Source: Chryseobacterium edaphi
GTDB taxonomy: Bacteria > Bacteroidota > Bacteroidia > Flavobacteriales > Weeksellaceae
Assembly: GCF_025628985.1 (NCBI RefSeq)
Contig: NZ_JAOTEM010000007.1
Coordinates: 50,383-114,382 of the forward strand
Length of the DNA: 64,000 nucleotides
Direction of reading: 5' to 3'
Part shown: in pieces, positions 1-8,720 of the stretch
Numbering within the stretch: position 1 is the stretch's first letter
Layout of the letters: every line of letters begins with the position of its first letter
Notes under the pieces: generated by a model
Told to the model about the DNA's origin: nothing
The model's input: only the letters and a program-made list of their open reading frames with translations
Database searches by the model: none
Program-made: the position numbers and the translations under genes

Positions 1-172
1 CAAGCAAGATTTTTTCTCTATCTGCCTCAGAAACTTCAGAGTGGCTGATGATCTCTTCAGCTTTGTTGACAGCGTATGTGGTATGAATAAAATTATGATA
101 AAAATATACGGAAGATAACTTATCTTTGAATAAGTTTTCAACATAATCTTTGGCTTTGTTTAAAACGCTCAT
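1..172 (-). CDS. HD-domain protein, N-terminal part (cut by window edge)
   Basis: Reading leftward from the ATG at 172, the first 57 codons are open to the window edge and begin MSVLNKAKDYVENLFKDKLS. The segment YFYHNFIHTTYAVNKAEEI looks like the first helix of an HD phosphohydrolase domain, with a histidine pair spaced as in that fold. Flavobacterial proteins with this start often go on into a membrane region of the DUF5706 ('Pycsar effector-like') type, but that part lies outside the window, so the link is inference. The gene is divergent from the large phosphoesterase at 199. Confidence 0.6.
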   Translation of the reverse strand, partial: MSVLNKAKDYVENLFKDKLSSVYFYHNFIHTTYAVNKAEEIISHSEVSEADREKILL

Positions 173-198
173 TTCTGAATTTTTCTTAATGTAAATGT

Positions 199-3100
199 AT
201 GAATTTATCCTTTAAATTTGACCGAAAAATGTTCTCAGCAATTGCGAGAATGATTCTTCTCTCCGGATTTCTATTTTCGTGTGCAACCTATAACGTACAA
301 AAAGGAAAAAACTTGCATGAAATACGAAATTCTGATATAAAAACTGAAAATGATTTTAAAATTTTCCTCGTTGGTGATGCCGGAAACGCCGATGAACCGC
401 AAGCGCAGCATACTTTAAATTTCATTAAAAACAAATTGGATTCCGCTGATAAAAACTCAATGCTTCTGTTTTTAGGAGACAATATTTATCCACTGGGAAT
501 GCCAAAAGAAACTGACAAAGGGTATCCTTTAGCCAAACAAAAACTGGAAAACCAATTAGCGATCACTAAAAATTTTAAAGGAAAAACTTTAGTCATTCCC
601 GGAAATCACGATTGGTATCACGGCGTAGAAGGCTTAAAAGCACAGGAAGAATTTGTAAAATCTTATCTGAATGATAAAAAAGCTTTTTTGCCTAAAAATT
701 CTTGTCCGATTGACGATATCAATTTAACCAAAGACATCAAACTGATTGTTCTTGATTCTGAATGGGCCTTGATCAACTGGGACAAATATCCCGGAATCAA
801 TAAAGGCTGCGACATCAAAACAACAGCAGATTTTTATGCCGAGTTTAAAGATTTAATTACAAAAAATCAGGATAAGAGAATCATTGTGGCGGTGCATCAT
901 CCCGTGATCAGCTCGGGTGTTCATGCGGGTTTTAATTCTGCTAAATCTCACCTTTCCTCTTTTCAGGGAAAACTTCCCGTTCCGGGAGTTGCGAGTTTGA
1001 TTAATGTTTTGAGAAGTTCTTCCGGAGCGAGTATGGAAGATATTACGAATACTCATTATGCCGAATTTGCCAACAGAATCAAAAGCATTATTCAAGATAA
1101 AGAAAATGTGATTTTGGTCTCCGGTCATGATCACAATCTTCAATATCATGAAAACAAAAATATTAAGCAAATCATCAGCGGCGCAGGCTCTAAAACGGAT
1201 CCGGCAACGATTGTTGAAAAAACGGATTTCTCTTCAGGCGGAAGCGGTTTCGCTGTTTTAAACCTCAGAAAAGATCTAAGTTCTGATGTTGAATATTTTT
1301 CGACTAAAAACAATAAACTTGAAAAGCTGACTCAAATTGCAGTCCTTAAAAAACCTGAAGTATTTCAAAATAACTATCCTGATATTTTACCTGCAACCGT
1401 AACATCAACAATTTACTCTGAAAGACAGGCAAAAGCAGGAAAATTCTATAGTTGGCTTTGGGGAAATCATTACAGAAAATATTACGCTCTTCCTATTGAA
1501 GCCCAAACTAAAAATCTTTCAGACATGAATCCCGGATATTCTCCTGTAAGAGAAGGTGGTGGAAATCAGTCGAACAGTCTCCGCTTGAAAACCAACGACG
1601 GACAGGAATTTGTAATGCGCGGAATCAAAAAAAGTGCAGTCCGTTTTCTGAATGCGCAGGCTTTTAAGAAAAACAGTTTCGGAAGCGAACTTAACAATAC
1701 TTTCCCTGAAAGATTCTTACTGGATTTTTACACAACCAATCATCCGTTTACAGGATTTGCCGTCAACAATATGATTGACAAATTGGGAATTTTCCATAGC
1801 AATCCTGAATTGTATTATATCCCCAAACAAAAATCTTTAGGACAGTATAATCAAAATTATGGCGATGAACTGTATATGATCGAAGAACGTTTTTCATCTG
1901 ATCCGAAAACTTTACAGTCATTGGATAATGCTTCAGACATTCTTTCGACTGCAGATGTTCTGAAAAACATGAGAAAAGACGGAAAATATTCTGTTGATCA
2001 GGATCTTTACATCAGAGCAAGAATTTTTGATATGCTAATCGGCGATTGGGATAGACACGAAGATCAGTGGAAATGGGCAGAATATAAAGTTGGTGACAAA
2101 GTGATTTACAAACCCATCCCTCGTGACAGAGATCAGGCTTTCAGCAATTACGATGGTGCAGCTTTTAAAGTGTTGATGAATATTCCTGCAATCCGTCATA
2201 TGAAGACATTTAAAGACGATATTAAAAGCGTGCGTTGGATGAATATGGAGCCTTATCCTATGGATTTAATCTTCTTAAAAAACGCCAATCAGGAAGATTG
2301 GACAGCTCAGGCAAAATATATTCAGGAACATTTATCAGACAACGATATCGACCGCGCTTTTGATAATTTACCAAAGGAAGTTCAGGACGAAACAATTAAA
2401 GACATTCAGAGAAAACTGAAACTGAGAAAAGGCAAATTGGAAGATTATGCAACAAAATATTTTGATGTTTTGCAGGAAAAAATTCCTTTAACAGGAACCG
2501 TGAACAAAGATAAGTTTGTCATTATTAAAACCGGAAATTCTGTCGAAGTTAAACAATATCAATTAGACGAAAACAAAGGAGAAGAACTGGTTTTTGAAAA
2601 CAAATATGACGATACCAAAACCAAAGAACTTTGGATCTACGGTTTGGAAGAAGATGATATTTACGAAGTTTCAGGAGAAGGAAGATCTAAAATCAACATC
2701 CGATTAATTGGTGGTTATAATCATGATACCTACAATGTAGAAAATGGAAGTAAAGTGAAAATTTACGATTTTAAATCACAGAAAAATACCTACAACGCAA
2801 AATCTGCAACCAAACACATCAGTAACGATTATCATGTCAACACCTACAATTGGAAACATCCGAAATACAATTTCTTCGCAGGTTATCCAATGGCAAACTT
2901 CAATCCTGATGACGGAGTTATTCTGGGGATTGTTGCAAACTATACAGTTAACAATTTCATCCGTGATCCTTTCACCCAAAAACATAGTTTAAGCGCTAAT
3001 TTTTACACAGCAACTGGAGGGTTTAATGTTGGTTACAAAGGAATTTTCAAAAAAGCAATTGCTGGTTGGGATGCAGGAATTGATGCGACTTACACTACTC

Positions 3101-3912
3101 CGTTTTTTGCAAGAACTTTCTTTGGTTTGGGGAACGAAACGGTGTATGAAAAAGATGAAGTAGAAAGAGATTATAACAGAGTCCGAATTTCTCAGTTTAA
3201 ATTTGCGCCCTCTATCTCAAAAACCAGCTGGCTGAATCTGAAGCATCAGTTTCAGTTGAATTTTGAACATGCAAAAGTGGAGTTCAATGATGATCGTTTT
3301 ATAGCTGTTTCTCCAGAAGTAAATCCTGAAGTGTTTAACGGACAACAATTTGCGGGAGCGAACTATACATTTAGTTTTAAAAATTTAGACAATAAAGCCT
3401 TCCCAACTTTAGGGTTGGAAATGATCTTAAATGCAGGCTGGAAAGCCAATCTATCAGAATTCAATCAAAACTTCGCTAATTTCAACGGAACTCTAAACAT
3501 CTTCCACAGAATTGATAAACGCGGAAAATTTGTGTTTGCCAACTCGAGCAACGCAATGATTATTAACAATAACAATTTTGAATTCTACCAAACTGCAGCA
3601 ATCGGCGGAAACAACGGAATGCGCGCTTATAGAAATGAAAGATTTGCTGGGAAATCATACTTTGCCAACAATTCTGAGATCCGTTGGAATTTCGGAAGAG
3701 TAAAAAACAATATCGTTCCTACGAACTTGGGTATTTTAATTGGTTATGATTTGGGAAGAGTCTGGAAAGATGGTGAGCAATCCGACAAATGGCATCAAGG
3801 AGTCGGTGCAGGTTTCTGGATGAATATTCTGGAAACTTTTTCTGCGAGAGTCGATTATTTTATTGGTGAAGATGGAGGAAGGATTTCCGGTGGTGTGGGA
3901 TTGAGCTTTTAA
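199..3912 (+). CDS. Metallophosphoesterase-outer membrane barrel lipoprotein with kinase-like middle region
   Basis: A 1237-residue protein. The N-terminus carries a lipoprotein signal ending LFSC (Cys28). Calcineurin-like phosphoesterase motifs follow in order: GDAG (59-62), GDN (93-95), GNHDW (135-139), HHP (233-235) and GHDH (309-312). The last third is rich in aromatic alternating strands and ends in Phe (GGVGLSF), as BamA/TamA-type outer membrane barrels do. Between them lie a Lys-containing strand (GQEFVMRGIKK, 468-478), a helix (HPFTGFAVNNMIDKLGI, from 515), GDWDRHEDQW (615-624) and IPRDRDQAF (640-648), which recall HipA, CotH or Fam20-type atypical kinases. Known: the phosphoesterase and barrel families. 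Inferred: the kinase resemblance and outer membrane location. The start could be ATG 229, which still keeps the whole signal peptide. Confidence 0.85.
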   Translation: MNLSFKFDRKMFSAIARMILLSGFLFSCATYNVQKGKNLHEIRNSDIKTENDFKIFLVGDAGNADEPQAQHTLNFIKNKLDSADKNSMLLFLGDNIYPLGMPKETDKGYPLAKQKLENQLAITKNFKGKTLVIPGNHDWYHGVEGLKAQEEFVKSYLNDKKAFLPKNSCPIDDINLTKDIKLIVLDSEWALINWDKYPGINKGCDIKTTADFYAEFKDLITKNQDKRIIVAVHHPVISSGVHAGFNSAKSHLSSFQGKLPVPGVASLINVLRSSSGASMEDITNTHYAEFANRIKSIIQDKENVILVSGHDHNLQYHENKNIKQIISGAGSKTDPATIVEKTDFSSGGSGFAVLNLRKDLSSDVEYFSTKNNKLEKLTQIAVLKKPEVFQNNYPDILPATVTSTIYSERQAKAGKFYSWLWGNHYRKYYALPIEAQTKNLSDMNPGYSPVREGGGNQSNSLRLKTNDGQEFVMRGIKKSAVRFLNAQAFKKNSFGSELNNTFPERFLLDFYTTNHPFTGFAVNNMIDKLGIFHSNPELYYIPKQKSLGQYNQNYGDELYMIEERFSSDPKTLQSLDNASDILSTADVLKNMRKDGKYSVDQDLYIRARIFDMLIGDWDRHEDQWKWAEYKVGDKVIYKPIPRDRDQAFSNYDGAAFKVLMNIPAIRHMKTFKDDIKSVRWMNMEPYPMDLIFLKNANQEDWTAQAKYIQEHLSDNDIDRAFDNLPKEVQDETIKDIQRKLKLRKGKLEDYATKYFDVLQEKIPLTGTVNKDKFVIIKTGNSVEVKQYQLDENKGEELVFENKYDDTKTKELWIYGLEEDDIYEVSGEGRSKINIRLIGGYNHDTYNVENGSKVKIYDFKSQKNTYNAKSATKHISNDYHVNTYNWKHPKYNFFAGYPMANFNPDDGVILGIVANYTVNNFIRDPFTQKHSLSANFYTATGGFNVGYKGIFKKAIAGWDAGIDATYTTPFFARTFFGLGNETVYEKDEVERDYNRVRISQFKFAPSISKTSWLNLKHQFQLNFEHAKVEFNDDRFIAVSPEVNPEVFNGQQFAGANYTFSFKNLDNKAFPTLGLEMILNAGWKANLSEFNQNFANFNGTLNIFHRIDKRGKFVFANSSNAMIINNNNFEFYQTAAIGGNNGMRAYRNERFAGKSYFANNSEIRWNFGRVKNNIVPTNLGILIGYDLGRVWKDGEQSDKWHQGVGAGFWMNILETFSARVDYFIGEDGGRISGGVGLSF

Positions 3913-3951
3913 AAAAATAATTTCTCCGTTATTATTAAATTGTTTGTACTG

Positions 3952-4551
3952 ATGAAAAAAATCTACCTTCGACTTATATTTTTAACCATCATTGTTGCCG
4001 CATTTATTATGCATGATTTAAAACTGCGTGATCAATCGCATAGTATTGGAAATGATGTAGACATGAAAGTAGTAATGAGCCCTGAATTATTAGTGTTCCA
4101 GTTTCAACCTTCACTGAATGAAAATACAGAAGTAATTATTAGCTTTGAAAAAAAATATTTAATCTTCAGAAGCATATATTCATATTTTCCTGAACCTCCT
4201 CCACCTCCATCAATGAAACGAAATGATAATGAAGAATTTATTGATAGAAGAAAACCTGTAAAACCATATTATGCTAATCTTTCTAATGAAGAAGTAAAAT
4301 ACTTAGAGAATATACTTAATATATTATCTGATAGAGATTATAAACGACTTGAATCGCCTAATATAGACGGCATGTCGTACAATTTCAGCACTCTTTATTC
4401 AAACAAAAATTTAAAAAACGGATTTATTGCTCAAGATAAAACCGATAATCAAAGAAAACTTGTTTTAGAAATTTTGAATATTCTTCAAAAAACAAATAAT
4501 TTCGAAGAAAACAAATCTCTCATTTCCTATTACTATAAAAGCATTCATTGA
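3952..4551 (+). CDS. Hypothetical membrane-anchored or secreted protein
   Basis: A 199-residue protein of no family I recognise. The ATG at 3952 is preferred over an in-frame TTG at 3940. The N-terminus (MKKIYLRLIFLTIIVAAFIM) is a signal anchor or uncleaved signal peptide. A proline run (EPPPPPS) sits near residue 80, and the rest is polar, Asn/Lys-rich and probably periplasmic. The gene lies 39 bases after the large phosphoesterase gene and may be read with it. A hairpin overlaps its stop codon. Composition is more AT-rich than its neighbours, as is common for lineage-specific genes. Confidence 0.6.
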   Translation: MKKIYLRLIFLTIIVAAFIMHDLKLRDQSHSIGNDVDMKVVMSPELLVFQFQPSLNENTEVIISFEKKYLIFRSIYSYFPEPPPPPSMKRNDNEEFIDRRKPVKPYYANLSNEEVKYLENILNILSDRDYKRLESPNIDGMSYNFSTLYSNKNLKNGFIAQDKTDNQRKLVLEILNILQKTNNFEENKSLISYYYKSIH

Positions 4552-4574
4552 GAAACCGTGAAGGTTTCTCAATA
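4550..4574 (+). terminator. Hairpin terminator after the 3952 gene
   Basis: An 8-bp stem (GAGAAACC with GGTTTCTC, 4550-4557 and 4563-4570) with a 5-base loop is followed by an AT-rich tract. It overlaps the stop codon of the upstream gene and lies between convergent genes, so it may serve both directions. Confidence 0.6.
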
Positions 4575-4575
4575 T

Positions 4576-5454
4576 TTATTTTAAAGAAAACTGGTACACA
4601 TTCCCACCCGTTTTCTTATCCTTTTCATCGGCAATCAATAACGTTTTATCATCCACAAAAACGACTGCCTCTTTTTGTGAATTGTGATTTAATGATATTT
4701 TCTGAATTTTAGCTGAACTAAAATCAGTTGCTGTAAATCCTGAAAGTACATTGATATTTTTATGATTCAACAAAACAATTTCATTTTTAGAATTGATAGT
4801 TGCTGAAGTAATAGCAGCATCGCTGTAACTTCCTTCCAGTTTAAGTTTACCAACCAATTTCGCTTCAAAATCACCTTCCTTATTGGGAATCTGGAAAATC
4901 AGAAAAGTTCCGTCAAAACCTTTGCTTCTGTTTTTGGTGAAGAGGTAAAAACTTCCGTCTTTCTCTACAAAAGCCTCACAATCGTACAATAAATTTGATT
5001 TTTTTGGAGGAAATTCAGTCTGCCCTTCATAATGAAATTTCGTTGTCTGAATAACCTTTGTTGACTTTTGAGAATCGGTTTTCAAATCTAATTTTAAGAT
5101 AGAAAGATTCTGTCTGTCGTTTTCATTATTTCCAAAATCTCCAATGTAGATATTTCCGGCTGCATCTTTAGTAATGTCCTCCCAATCGTTATTTTCAGCG
5201 TTTTCCACCAAAACGTCAGTAGTCAATTCGCCTTGACGGTTCAGTCCGTACACTACATTTTTATTTCCTGCATCTTCAATGGCCCAAATCATTTTCTGAT
5301 CCTGCGAAAGAGCCATTCCTGAAACTTCTTTCAGCTTTTTTGGTAGAGAAAATTCTTTTTTTAAAGTATCTTCTGTAGCCTGAACTTTTTCAGTTTTTGG
5401 ATTACATCCGATAAACACGAGCGAACAAATCGCGTAAAGAATATACATTTTCAT
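4576..5454 (-). CDS. Beta-propeller-like lipoprotein (SdiA-regulated/phytase-like type)
   Basis: A 292-residue lipoprotein: the signal MKMYILYAICSLVFIGC places the lipidated Cys at 17. Repeated short beta segments are visible, including LKEVSGMALS, IWAIEDAGN, DWEDITKDAAGNIYIGDFGN and SDAAITSATI. The motifs DWEDI and YIGDFGNN are shared with proteins annotated as SdiA-regulated or phytase-esterase-like propellers; no catalytic residue can be assigned. Its ATG overlaps the mazG stop (TAATG), so the two are probably co-translated in one leftward operon. The function is unknown, and the propeller fold is inference from the repeat pattern. Confidence 0.65.
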   Translation of the reverse strand: MKMYILYAICSLVFIGCNPKTEKVQATEDTLKKEFSLPKKLKEVSGMALSQDQKMIWAIEDAGNKNVVYGLNRQGELTTDVLVENAENNDWEDITKDAAGNIYIGDFGNNENDRQNLSILKLDLKTDSQKSTKVIQTTKFHYEGQTEFPPKKSNLLYDCEAFVEKDGSFYLFTKNRSKGFDGTFLIFQIPNKEGDFEAKLVGKLKLEGSYSDAAITSATINSKNEIVLLNHKNINVLSGFTATDFSSAKIQKISLNHNSQKEAVVFVDDKTLLIADEKDKKTGGNVYQFSLK

Positions 5455-6227
5455 TAGTTTTTATTTAAAAGTTTTGCTTGCTCCCAAAGTTCGTCCATTT
5501 CTTCCAAATTCATATCAGCTAATTTTAAATCAGCCTCAGCTGCAAGCTGTTCCATTTTCTGGAATCTTGAGATGAATTTCAGATTGGTTCTTTCCAAAGC
5601 CGAATCCGGATTTAAACCTGAAATTCTTGCGTAATTGATCAATGAGAAAAATACATCTCCCAATTCCTGTTCTTTTTTATCTGAATCAGTCTCCTCATGA
5701 AACTCCTGAATCTCTTCATCTACTTTTTTCCAGGCATCTTCCGCATCATGAAATTCAAAGCCAATTCCTTTTACCTTATCCTGAATTCTGTACGCTTTTA
5801 CCATACTCGGCAATCCTTTTGGAACTCCGCCCAAAATAGATTTATTACCTTCTTTAAGTTTTAGTTTTTCCCAATTCTGTTTTACCTCTTCTTCATCTTT
5901 CACTTCAACATCACCATAAATATGAGGATGACGGAAAATCAGTTTTTCGTTTAATGAATTGATGACATCTGCGATATCAAAACTCTCTTTCTCTGAACCT
6001 ATCTTAGCATAGAAAACTAAATGAAGAAGTACATCACCCAATTCTTTTTTAATTTCAGTTAAATCTTCCTGCAACAATGCATCTGAAAGTTCATATGTTT
6101 CTTCCAACGTTAAATGACGAAGCGTCTGAAGCGTCTGTTTCTGATCCCACGGACATTTTTCACGAAGGTCATCCATAATATCCAAAAGTCTTCCAAAAGC
6201 TTCGATTTTTTCCTGTCTGGTGTTCAT
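5454..6227 (-). CDS. mazG: Nucleoside triphosphate pyrophosphohydrolase MazG
   Basis: A 257-residue protein of standard length for the two-domain MazG. It hydrolyses (d)NTPs to monophosphates and pyrophosphate, a house-cleaning and stringent-response-linked role. The N-terminal half has the metal-binding helices LEETYELSDAL and ELGDVLLHLVFYAKI. The C-terminal half repeats the pattern in WKKVDEEIQEFHE and ELGDVFFSLINYARI. Many flavobacterial mazG genes have this form. It is first in a two-gene leftward unit with the lipoprotein at 4576. A TAnnTTTG box sits 24 bases upstream. Confidence 0.95.
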   Translation of the reverse strand: MNTRQEKIEAFGRLLDIMDDLREKCPWDQKQTLQTLRHLTLEETYELSDALLQEDLTEIKKELGDVLLHLVFYAKIGSEKESFDIADVINSLNEKLIFRHPHIYGDVEVKDEEEVKQNWEKLKLKEGNKSILGGVPKGLPSMVKAYRIQDKVKGIGFEFHDAEDAWKKVDEEIQEFHEETDSDKKEQELGDVFFSLINYARISGLNPDSALERTNLKFISRFQKMEQLAAEADLKLADMNLEEMDELWEQAKLLNKN

Positions 6228-6250
6228 AGTTGAGAATTAAAAAAGTGGTA

Positions 6251-6258
6251 CAAATTTA
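6251..6258 (-). promoter_or_regulatory. -7 box of mazG promoter
   Basis: On the minus strand this reads TAAATTTG, matching the Bacteroidota -7 consensus TAnnTTTG, and lies 24 bases upstream of the mazG ATG. A clear -33 TTG was not found. Confidence 0.5.
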
Positions 6259-6309
6259 ATTATAATAATGTTTCTTTAATGTCTGTTCAAAATAAAAATC
6301 AATTTATTT

Positions 6310-6388
6310 CCCCGACCCTAAAGGGAGTAAATCGATTTTTAGGTAATACCTTTGGAATATAAATTTCTTCCTCCCTTTAGGGTTGGGG
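6310..6388. repeat. Palindromic intergenic element with 18-bp arms
   Basis: Inverted arms at 6310-6327 (CCCCGACCCTAAAGGGAG) and 6371-6388 (CTCCCTTTAGGGTTGGGG) match at 17 of 18 positions around a 43-base AT-rich centre. The right arm is itself flanked by a shorter inverted pair (AAATTTCTT and AAGAAATTT). It lies between mazG and the DUF5606 gene, contains no ORF and is GC-richer than its surroundings. It resembles a MITE-like or REP-like sequence. Confidence 0.7.
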
Positions 6389-6431
6389 TAAGAAGAAATT
6401 TCCCCAAACAAATTTTGTAGATTGATACAAA

Positions 6432-6459
6432 AAAACCTCATCATCACTGATAAGGTTTT
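6432..6459 (-). terminator. Terminator of the DUF5606 gene
   Basis: The stem AAAACCTCATC (6432-6442) pairs with GATAAGGTTTT (6449-6459) with one G-U. Read leftward it is followed by a run of T residues, so it terminates the minus-strand gene ending at 6482. Confidence 0.7.
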
Positions 6460-6481
6460 GTATAAATTCAGATAAATTGAA

Positions 6482-7045
6482 TTATCCCATTTTTCTGTGT
6501 GTACTTTTTGTAGCTGCTTTTGCTCCTGAGCTTGCTTTTACTTTGGGAGTTGCAGGTTTGTCAGCTTTTGGAGCTGCTTTTTTCGGAGCTGCTTTGTCTG
6601 CAGTGATATCACCTTCAGCACTTTCTCCTTCCGTAGTTTCAGCCTCAGCTTTTACGAAGCTTTCCGGAGTAATATATCCTGCTTTGTGAAGGATATTGTA
6701 CCATTGAGCCAATTTTTTGATATCAGAAAAATATACTCTTTCTGTATCATAATTTGGAAGAGATGCTCCCATAAACTCTTTCAACTCATCTTCAGTAGAT
6801 TTGTGAGAAATAGTTTCTTTGTACTCATAGTTTTTAGCAATATTTTCAAAAACTTCGAACAAAGGAACTTCTTTATCGAATGTGAACATTGCAATATTAT
6901 CCAACAAACTCACCTGGCTTGAGTTACCGATGCTTACTTTCTTTTTTGTTGTAACGTCTTCAATAATAAATCCGTTTTTCAATTGCGAAACTAATTTGTA
7001 AAGACCTGGTTTACCAGAAATCGAAATTATTTTTTCTAACAGCAT
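6482..7045 (-). CDS. DUF5606 domain protein
   Basis: A 187-residue protein. The N-terminus MLLEKIISISGKPGLYKLVS is the hallmark of the DUF5606 family, which is confined to Bacteroidota. Residues 1 to about 130 form the conserved domain, with a compact beta-rich start and a segment ending AQWYNILHKAGYITPESF. The last 55 residues are an Ala/Lys/Pro tail (KAAPKKAAPKADKPATPKVK), probably disordered and possibly nucleic-acid binding. No signal peptide is present, so it should be cytoplasmic. The function is unknown. It lies 81 bases beyond def, with its own terminator downstream. Confidence 0.85.
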   Translation of the reverse strand: MLLEKIISISGKPGLYKLVSQLKNGFIIEDVTTKKKVSIGNSSQVSLLDNIAMFTFDKEVPLFEVFENIAKNYEYKETISHKSTEDELKEFMGASLPNYDTERVYFSDIKKLAQWYNILHKAGYITPESFVKAEAETTEGESAEGDITADKAAPKKAAPKADKPATPKVKASSGAKAATKSTHRKMG

Positions 7046-7125
7046 AATCTTATTTTTTTTAAAATTTTAGCAATTTGCTCAAGACAAACTACAGTTTATT
7101 ATTTATTTACTTATTTTCTATTTTA

Positions 7126-7698
7126 TTATTTAGGAAATCTCATTTTGTAGTTGATTGCTACATCACCCTGAGAAATTTTCACCAATTTACCTTTTACCAG
7201 TTTTTTCTTTAGAGAACTCAAATGATCCGTAAATAACGTCCCTTCAATATGGTCATATTCATGCTGAATTACGCGGGCTCTAATATCGGAAAAAGTTTCT
7301 GTATGCTTAACAAAATTTTCGTCATAATATTCTATGACGATCGTACTTTTTCTCTTCACATCTTCCCTTACATCAGGAATTGAAAGACATCCTTCATTAA
7401 ATTTCCATTCTTCACCCGACTCTTCAAGAATTTGAGCATTGATAAATACTTTTTTGAAGTCTTTCAACTCTTCAGCAATATCTTCATAATCCTCATCTTC
7501 TGCCAAAGGCGAAACATCTACGATAAACAGACGGATGTCTAAACCAATCTGTGGTGCTGCAAGACCAATACCATTGGCACTATTCATCGTATCAAACATA
7601 TTGTCGATGAGTTCCTGCAAACCAGGATAATCTTGATCTATATCTTTTCCTACTTTTCTCAAAACAGGATCTCCAAAGGCTCTAATTGGTAAAATCAT
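7126..7698 (-). CDS. def: Peptide deformylase
   Basis: A 190-residue protein. It removes the formyl group from the N-terminal methionine of new proteins using a bound metal ion. All three family motifs are present: GIGLAAPQIG (about 44-53), EGCLSIP (about 102-108) and QHEYDHIEG (the HExxH motif, about 144-152). The first seven residues (MILPIRA) are typical of Bacteroidota Def. Its start overlaps the ruvX stop by four bases (ATGA), so the two are translationally coupled. Confidence 0.97.
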   Translation of the reverse strand: MILPIRAFGDPVLRKVGKDIDQDYPGLQELIDNMFDTMNSANGIGLAAPQIGLDIRLFIVDVSPLAEDEDYEDIAEELKDFKKVFINAQILEESGEEWKFNEGCLSIPDVREDVKRKSTIVIEYYDENFVKHTETFSDIRARVIQHEYDHIEGTLFTDHLSSLKKKLVKGKLVKISQGDVAINYKMRFPK

Positions 7699-8111
7699 CT
7701 TGTTCTTTGTTCTAAAAAATTCTGCAATATGATGGTTGCGCTTACTTTATCTATTAATCCTTTCTCCTGTCTCTGTTTTTTACTTTTTCCGCTTTGGGAA
7801 ATAAAAAACGAAGCCATTTTTGATGTAAATCTCTCATCCAAACGATGAACCTGAATATCCGGAAACTCAATTTTGAAACTTTCTATAAATTTCAGAATAT
7901 CCGTTTCCACTTCAGAAAGATTTCCCTTTAAATCTGTCGGAAGACCTACGACAATGTCTTCTACTTTGTTTACATTGAAATATTTCTTCAAAAATTCCAT
8001 CAAAAACTTAGTTTCTACAGTCTGCAGTGCACTGGCAATAATCCTCATATCATCGGTCACCGCAATGCCACAACGAGCCTTTCCGTAGTCTATCGCAAGG
8101 ATTTGTCCCAT
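7695..8111 (-). CDS. ruvX: Putative Holliday junction resolvase RuvX/YqgF
   Basis: A 138-residue protein with an RNase H fold. The motifs are ILAIDYGKARCGIAV (4-18, first catalytic Asp in DYG), VVGLPTDLKGNLSE, and the late acidic helix VHRLDERFTSKMA. The family acts in 16S rRNA 3'-end processing and possibly in Holliday junction cleavage. It precedes def with a 4-base overlap, a common flavobacterial pair. A TAAATTTG box begins only eight bases before the ATG, so the mRNA could be almost leaderless. Confidence 0.93.
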   Translation of the reverse strand: MGQILAIDYGKARCGIAVTDDMRIIASALQTVETKFLMEFLKKYFNVNKVEDIVVGLPTDLKGNLSEVETDILKFIESFKIEFPDIQVHRLDERFTSKMASFFISQSGKSKKQRQEKGLIDKVSATIILQNFLEQRTR

Positions 8112-8118
8112 AAGTCTG

Positions 8119-8126
8119 CAAATTTA
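8119..8126 (-). promoter_or_regulatory. -7 box of ruvX-def promoter
   Basis: Minus strand TAAATTTG lies eight bases before the ruvX ATG (8109-8111). With a start site 4-7 bases downstream, the 5' leader would be only 0-3 bases. Confidence 0.45.
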
Positions 8127-8225
8127 AGAAATTTTAATGATTTTATCCATAACGCAGTTTTTTTTATAAAATGATGTGACTTTCCACAATTTTTTTTATA
8201 ATTTTAATGTTCCAAACTCCGAACT

Positions 8226-8708
8226 ATGAAGAAACTCATCCTGGTAAGACACGCCAAAAGCGACTGGCCGGAAGAAACCGAAGACTTTGACAGACCATTG
8301 GCAGACAAAGGGTTACAAGACGCTTTAAAGATGTCTAAATTTTTAAAGAACAGTAGTGTGGCAATCGATTACTTGGTTTCCAGCCCCGCTGTGAGAGCGC
8401 TGAATACGTGTAAAATTTTCAATCAAACGTACAGACTTAATTATATTACCAACGAAAAATTGTATAATCCTTCTGAAAATAATTTCCAGTCGGTGATTTA
8501 TGATTTGAATGACGATGTCAATTCGGTCGCATTTTTCTCACACAACAATGGAATTTCCAATTTTGCCAATTCTATTTCAGAAGATATTTTTCATTTTCCG
8601 ACTTGTGGAGTTGCAGGTTTTGAGATCAATTGTGATTCGTGGTCTCAGTTTGATGGTGCTGATAAGAAGCTTTTATTTTTTTACGAGCCGAATAAAATTC
8701 AGTTTTAA
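8226..8708 (+). CDS. SixA-like histidine phosphatase
   Basis: A 160-residue protein of the histidine phosphatase superfamily. LVRHAKSDW (6-14) contains the RHG-type catalytic His; SSPAVRA supplies the second Arg, and FFSHNNGISNF carries the late catalytic His. The family includes SixA, which dephosphorylates phosphohistidine in signalling proteins; here the substrate is unknown. There is no signal peptide. It is followed after 12 bases by a small membrane protein and may share its transcript. It is divergent from ruvX. Confidence 0.88.
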   Translation: MKKLILVRHAKSDWPEETEDFDRPLADKGLQDALKMSKFLKNSSVAIDYLVSSPAVRALNTCKIFNQTYRLNYITNEKLYNPSENNFQSVIYDLNDDVNSVAFFSHNNGISNFANSISEDIFHFPTCGVAGFEINCDSWSQFDGADKKLLFFYEPNKIQF

Positions 8709-8720
8709 AATTCTATTTTA

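Noticed and set aside
213..220. TAAATTTG as a promoter of the large phosphoesterase gene
   Set aside because: It lies inside the coding start if ATG 199 is used. It could matter only if translation begins at ATG 229, which cannot be decided here.
853..1170. 105-codon frame opposite the large phosphoesterase gene
   Set aside because: It lies entirely inside a well-supported gene on the other strand, has no ribosome-binding context and no family features.
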